64,000 nucleotides of DNA, taken from assembly GCF_028471945.1 (NCBI RefSeq), contig NZ_CP110128.1, positions 6,909,001 to 6,973,000 of the forward strand. The letters are read 5' to 3'. The DNA is from Pseudomonas sp. WJP1 (GTDB taxonomy: Bacteria > Pseudomonadota > Gammaproteobacteria > Pseudomonadales > Pseudomonadaceae). Positions 60,043 to 64,000 of the stretch are shown here, one piece after another. The position numbers and the translations under genes are program-made. Under the pieces are notes generated by a model that was not told the DNA's origin, searched no databases, and worked only from the letters and a program-made list of their open reading frames with translations. The number at the start of each line of letters is the position of its first letter. Positions within the stretch are counted from its first letter, which is position 1.

Positions 60043-61097
60043 TGTGCAGCTCCCTGAATGATCAGGCGGGAATCGTCTTTCGGATCAACCGTGGTGACTG
60101 AGCCGGCCTGACCCAGAATTTTCGGCATCCGCTCGCGGTAGATCCGCAGCAACATTTGCGGGTCCGCGGCTTGTTGCTGGGCGTTGGCCAGGCTCATTAC
60201 CGTGGCGGTATCAGCCGACGCTTTCGCCAGCCGTTCACTCGATTGAGCATGGGCGACTTGCAGCGTGCGGTCGGCTTGTTCATTGGCGGTCTGGGTCAGC
60301 TTCTCGGCCTCGGTGCGCGCGTTGGCCACGGCCTTGTCGGCTTGCTGGCTGGCGGTCAGTACGGCGTTGAACGCATTGATCGCCGGCGCCGGCAGACTCG
60401 ACTGCACGTCAACCCGAGCCACTTCGATCCCCAGCCCCTGCCCCGTCGCGGCCAATTGCGCCAAGCGTTGGTTGATACCTTGCACCAGATCGCCGCGCAG
60501 ACGCTCGCGCCTTTCTGCTGCCTGATTATCCGCGCCGATCAACTCCGGACGTGCGACCAGAATAGTGTCCAGATCTCGTGCAGCCGTGAGTGCCAAGGCG
60601 CTGCGGGTCACCAGACGATCCAGGGCTGGCAACACATGCTCGCCTTGAAGTACGAAGGCATACGGCTCAGTGACCTTGTAGAAAACCCGCACATCCAGTT
60701 GCACTACACCGGCATCCCCCGTCAGCAAATAACCGGAGCCTGCCAGTGCGTCACTGATCGGCGTCGCAAAACTGGCCGCGCGATCGGCCTGCAATGCGGC
60801 ATCCGTGCGCAACAGGTTTTCCACTCGACGCTCGATTACCCGGTCCGCCGCTGGCAGCAAAATCACCTGCTCAAACGGTCGCGGCCAGGCCAACAGCAAA
60901 CCGGCATTCTGGATGCGATCCAGCGCGCCGAAGTGCAAAACAACCGCGCGATTTTGCGGATCAATCTGCCGCACATTGGAGAACGCCCATGCCAAAGCGG
61001 CCAACACCGTCACTGCATATAGGGCGAGAAACGCCAAGCGTCCGGCCTGAATCCACGGGCTGCTCAACTCATGTGTTCCACGTGGAACCAAATTCAT
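60039..61097 (-). CDS. SPFH/HflK-like membrane protein (operon member 3)
   Basis: A 352-residue protein with one N-terminal membrane helix (LAFLALYAVTVLAALAWAFSNV, about residues 17-38). A SPFH/Band 7 domain follows (about residues 45-220, RAVVLHFGALDRIQNAGLLLAWPRPFEQV). The C-terminal half is a long coiled coil rich in Ala and Gln (ASQQADKAVANARTEAEKLTQTANEQADRTLQVAHAQ), typical of HflK/HflC/stomatin oligomers. It is a paralogue of the other two SPFH genes of this operon, not the canonical hflK next to hflX. It overlaps its neighbours on both sides by 4 bases, so tight translational coupling is expected. Confidence 0.85.
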   Translation of the reverse strand: MNLVPRGTHELSSPWIQAGRLAFLALYAVTVLAALAWAFSNVRQIDPQNRAVVLHFGALDRIQNAGLLLAWPRPFEQVILLPAADRVIERRVENLLRTDAALQADRAASFATPISDALAGSGYLLTGDAGVVQLDVRVFYKVTEPYAFVLQGEHVLPALDRLVTRSALALTAARDLDTILVARPELIGADNQAAERRERLRGDLVQGINQRLAQLAATGQGLGIEVARVDVQSSLPAPAINAFNAVLTASQQADKAVANARTEAEKLTQTANEQADRTLQVAHAQSSERLAKASADTATVMSLANAQQQAADPQMLLRIYRERMPKILGQAGSVTTVDPKDDSRLIIQGAAQ

Positions 61098-62134
61098 GGC
61101 TGCGATCCGGGTTTGCTATCGAGCGTCGGCGGACCGTCAACCAACACCCGGAAAGGCGCGGCATCGGTACGCAGGATCAGTTTGGTGCCTGGGGTGATCA
61201 CCGTGCCCAAGGTGTCAAGCGAGCGCAGCAGGTTGTAAAGCTGCGGTGAGCCGGCGTAGGCACGCGCATAAATCTGCGCGGCTTCAACCCGGGATTGCGC
61301 CTCGATGTCAGCCGCTTTCACCGTGGCATCGGCCTGGACGATTCGCGCATCACGTTCCGCCGCGGAGCGAATTTGCGCCGCTTCGCGCTTACCGATGGCG
61401 GTGCGTTCGGTCGCGATGGTTTCACGCTCGGCGCGCATGCGATCGACCGTCGCAGTGAGCGTGACCGATGGCAAGGTCAGGCGCTCGATGCCGACTTGCA
61501 GCACTCGCACACCATAGGTGGTCAGCAACTGCTGATCGATTTGCTTGCGCAGCTGCGCTTCGAAATCGGCGATGTGCACTTGATTGGCGTCGGTGTTCAC
61601 CAGGTTAGCCAGATCGAAACTACTGGCCGTGGTTTCCAGGGCGGAGCCGACGAAGGTGCGGATCTGCCGAGCCGCTTCGTCCGGCTGGTTTTGCACTGCG
61701 CGCATAAAGCGCTGCACGTTGTCCGCATCACCCTGCACCTGCCAGGCAACGTAAGCCTGAACGATGATGCGCAAGCCGTCCCGCGTGCCCACATCCTGCA
61801 AACCGCTGGACGTGGTGCGCAGTCGCAGATCCACCGGGATCGCCGCTTCGAAGGGTGCCGGCCAGCGCCAGCCAAGGCCCGGCTCCAGCAACACTCGCGA
61901 TGGGTTGCCAAAACGAGTGATGACCGTGGCTTCGCCCGAACGCACTTGCACCAGGCTCGCAGCCGCCACGGCAAAGGCCACCAACAACGCCGCCCAGGCC
62001 ATGCGTCGCCAAGGGAATGGACCGGCTTCCTGCGGATCACCGTGGTGGTGATGGTGATGACCGTGGTGATGTCCGCCGTGGCCGTGATCGTGGCCACTGT
62101 GGTCGGCGTGATCGTGGGTATGTGGTTGGCTCAA
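61094..62134 (-). CDS. SPFH/HflC-like protein with His-rich N-terminus (operon member 2)
   Basis: A 346-residue protein. The first 33 residues contain 16 histidines (HTHDHADHSGHDHGH continuing into GGHHHG and a run of six His). This looks like a cytoplasmic metal-binding tail of the kind found in metallochaperones and transporters. Then come one membrane helix (MAWAALLVAFAVAAASLVQV, about residues 45-64) and a SPFH domain (SGEATVITRFGNPSRVLLEPGLGWRWPAPFE). A helical region (AAQIRSAAERDARIVQADATVKAADIEAQSRVEAAQIYARAY), as in HflC/stomatin, follows. Starts and stops overlap neighbours (ATGA). Combination with a P1B ATPase in one operon supports a metal-related role. Confidence 0.85.
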   Translation of the reverse strand: MSQPHTHDHADHSGHDHGHGGHHHGHHHHHHGDPQEAGPFPWRRMAWAALLVAFAVAAASLVQVRSGEATVITRFGNPSRVLLEPGLGWRWPAPFEAAIPVDLRLRTTSSGLQDVGTRDGLRIIVQAYVAWQVQGDADNVQRFMRAVQNQPDEAARQIRTFVGSALETTASSFDLANLVNTDANQVHIADFEAQLRKQIDQQLLTTYGVRVLQVGIERLTLPSVTLTATVDRMRAERETIATERTAIGKREAAQIRSAAERDARIVQADATVKAADIEAQSRVEAAQIYARAYAGSPQLYNLLRSLDTLGTVITPGTKLILRTDAAPFRVLVDGPPTLDSKPGSQP

Positions 62135-64000
62135 TTGGCGGCTCCTGGCTGAGCAGTTTTACGCGACGACGCAGGGTCAGCCGGCAACGTGAATGTACGC
62201 AGATCAATGGTCGGTGCATTGCTGCTGCCGCCCAGACGATGATCGAGGACCAGTAACCTGGCATTGGCCAGGCCCTGGGAAAGTTGGCCGAGATATTGCT
62301 CCAGCACGAAGGCCTGGCCGGCACTGGCGTAAGCCTTTTTCTCGGCGCTGAATTTCAGCTCGCCCGCCTTGGCCGTCGCGTTGATTTCATGGGCATTCGC
62401 CGTTGCCTGATCCCGGGCAATGCTCGCCTGCAACTGCGCCTGGTTGGTGGCTTCGGCGGCGGCTCCGCGTTCGCGGGCGATCAACGCCTGAGCGCCGATC
62501 TGTGCGGCTTGCACCCCGTGATAAGCATTGGCCGCCCCTGCCGGTGGGTGAATCGCTTCGACCACCGTGGCGAGAATTTCCACGCCACTGTTTAGTTTCT
62601 GCAGGTCGACCTGCACGGCCCGGCCGATTTCCTCGGCGAGCCCTACCCGGTCCTCACCGAGCAAACCGTCCAGGGTTCGTGAGGCGAAGTCGTGAACCAG
62701 AATGCGGCTGGCGGTGCTGCGAATCAGCGTTGGCACATCCGCGCTGTTGTAGGTTGCTGCCAATGCCGCCTGATCGCTCAAACCGATGCGATAGACAAAA
62801 CGGACGTCCATGTTGACGATCTGAAAGCTCTGCTTGTCCGCACGGCTGCTGGCAATCACCTGGGATTTGTCATTCACATGGCTGGCGTCCCACAACCGGT
62901 TGGCGGTCATCGGTGCCGGGCCTTCGGCGGGGTCTGCCTGCACGGGTGCCGACGTTTCGCCGACACTGGTGGCCAATTCGTGAACCACGCCATTTTCGAC
63001 ACTCAGCACCCGGCCCAACGGCCACGGTAAACCTGCATGCAGACCCGGACCGAACACCGTCACCGGTTTGCCGAAACGCTCGTAGATCCCCCGCCCTTGC
63101 AGCGGAATTTCGTGAACACCGCTGAGTGACCATCCGACGAGGGCAACAACGAACAGCACCGGCAACAATGCCCGGCGCATGTAAGTGAAGGCCCAGATCT
63201 GCCTCAGGTCGATGCCAAAGCGGTTGTGCAATTCGTGCTGCAACGCCTGCAATGGTTGCGGTGGCCAGCGCAGCATATCGGCGACAAAACTGCGCGCCAG
63301 CAGCGCAGGTTCAAGTTGTTCGCGACGTGGGCTGAACAATGACAGTACGGCACGAAGTAGCAATTCGAAGGCCACGAACCCCGGCAGCAGGCCGATCAGT
63401 ACGGCCAGACGCACCGGCCAAACCGAAGTTTCATTGCCGAACAGCAGGCATAACGCTCCAAGTATCAGGCTGATGATTGCAACGCGAGTCAGCTGCGCCA
63501 AGGCTTGCGCCTCGGGCCATTGAGCGCTGTTTTCCTGGGCAAGCTGACGTTCCAGAACCAGCAATCCAAAGGCCAGCAATAACCCCAGGGCCGCGCCGAT
63601 AGTGGCCGACATTCCCAGCGCTGCGGGTGGCAAAGCAAGGTTCCAGGCCTGATTGACGCATAACAACGCCAGCAGCGCCCAACCACCCAGCCACAGCGTT
63701 GGCGCACCGATTTGCCTGAGTAGCTTCAGCCAGCGCTGGCTGATTCGCTCCAGTAGCCGTTCGTACCAGCCCACCGGTGCTTCAGCTTCTTCAGAGTCGA
63801 CCACTGGCGCCAAGGGATTCATCGCCCGCGCCCGCCATTTCGTCACCCACCAGGCCGATTGCAAGCCAGCGACCAACACCAGCAACGCAGCGCTCTGATT
63901 GAATAACAGAGGAGGCCAAAGGGATTGCGGCGCAAACAGCCCGACAAAAAACCCCAGCACCAAGCCCATTGCCGCGAGCGCGCCGAGACCAATGGCGAAC
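62131..64000 (-). CDS. Polytopic SPFH-domain membrane protein (5' end outside window)
   Basis: The frame is open to the end of the window, so the N-terminus is missing; an ATG at 63969 sits in the middle of a hydrophobic stretch that continues upstream. The visible part (over 620 residues) begins with about six or seven membrane helices, for example LALAAMGLVLGFFVGLF-like, SAALLVLVAGLQSAWWV, LWLGGWALLALLCV and LLPVLFVVALVGWSL. A SPFH/HflK-type domain follows (QGRGIYERFGKPVTVFGPGLHAGLPWPLG; FVYRIGLSDQAALAATYNSADVPTLIRSTASR) with a C-terminal helical tail. A polytopic N-terminus is unusual for this family. It is the first visible gene of the operon. Confidence 0.82.
   Translation of the reverse strand, partial: FAIGLGALAAMGLVLGFFVGLFAPQSLWPPLLFNQSAALLVLVAGLQSAWWVTKWRARAMNPLAPVVDSEEAEAPVGWYERLLERISQRWLKLLRQIGAPTLWLGGWALLALLCVNQAWNLALPPAALGMSATIGAALGLLLAFGLLVLERQLAQENSAQWPEAQALAQLTRVAIISLILGALCLLFGNETSVWPVRLAVLIGLLPGFVAFELLLRAVLSLFSPRREQLEPALLARSFVADMLRWPPQPLQALQHELHNRFGIDLRQIWAFTYMRRALLPVLFVVALVGWSLSGVHEIPLQGRGIYERFGKPVTVFGPGLHAGLPWPLGRVLSVENGVVHELATSVGETSAPVQADPAEGPAPMTANRLWDASHVNDKSQVIASSRADKQSFQIVNMDVRFVYRIGLSDQAALAATYNSADVPTLIRSTASRILVHDFASRTLDGLLGEDRVGLAEEIGRAVQVDLQKLNSGVEILATVVEAIHPPAGAANAYHGVQAAQIGAQALIARERGAAAEATNQAQLQASIARDQATANAHEINATAKAGELKFSAEKKAYASAGQAFVLEQYLGQLSQGLANARLLVLDHRLGGSSNAPTIDLRTFTLPADPASSRKTAQPGAAN

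Overview
The window is a high-GC, gene-dense chromosome segment from a Pseudomonas of the fluorescens/putida type. The evidence is the gene order exbB-exbD-tonB / oxyR-recG / hupA / rubB-rubA / ubiC-ubiA / phoB-phoR / phoU-pstBAC-pstS / purK-purE / aspA, a pseudomonad-specific DUF6124 protein, and many REP/REPIN palindromes of the GTAGGAG...CTCGCGA type between genes. No rRNA, tRNA, prophage, transposase or CRISPR was seen. The species cannot be fixed from the sequence alone.

Layout. 1-4.7 kb: end of an unknown gene, an SDR epimerase, the TonB energy-transducing operon and oxyR. 4.7-13.5 kb: recG, a YbaK-HDOD protein, small proteins, HU, the rubredoxin couple, and ubiCA (first steps of ubiquinone synthesis). 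13.6-26.5 kb is a phosphate block: phoB-phoR with a Pho box, a CorC-like protein, an M23 peptidase, a CheY-like regulator, then phoU-pstB-pstA-pstC-pstS with two further Pho boxes; the one before pstC is a perfect match. 26.6-36.6 kb: an MHS-type transporter, a thioesterase preceded by a strikingly structured intergenic RNA candidate, a mutarotase-like protein, purEK with a terminator inside its leader, and a LysR regulator divergent from aspA, followed by ansA. 36.6-38.4 kb is an AT-richer accessory patch of three small unknown genes. 38.4-50 kb: a GGDEF/EAL protein, uvrD, an EamA protein, a Tim44-domain protein, a SUKH protein, a CPA2 antiporter, a second thioesterase, pdxY and a DUF3301 protein.

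50-54.6 kb looks like a zinc-starvation locus: two COG0523 GTPases, a small Cys-containing exported protein, the zinc-independent GTP cyclohydrolase FolE2, and a threonyl-tRNA-synthetase-like protein that lacks the catalytic core. A perfect Zur-type palindrome lies between the divergent zigA-like and folE2 genes. 54.7-58 kb holds a DUF3617 protein, cardiolipin synthase and cyclopropane-fatty-acid synthase (membrane lipid remodelling).

58.1-64 kb is a tightly coupled minus-strand operon: three different SPFH (HflK/HflC/stomatin-like) membrane proteins, one polytopic and one with a His-rich N-terminus, followed by a CPC-type P1B ATPase without a metal-binding domain. Every junction is a 4-base ATGA overlap. 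This cluster is the best candidate for an undescribed system. Next are the core-less ThrRS paralogue in the zinc locus and the pseudoknot-capable RNA at 28.2 kb.
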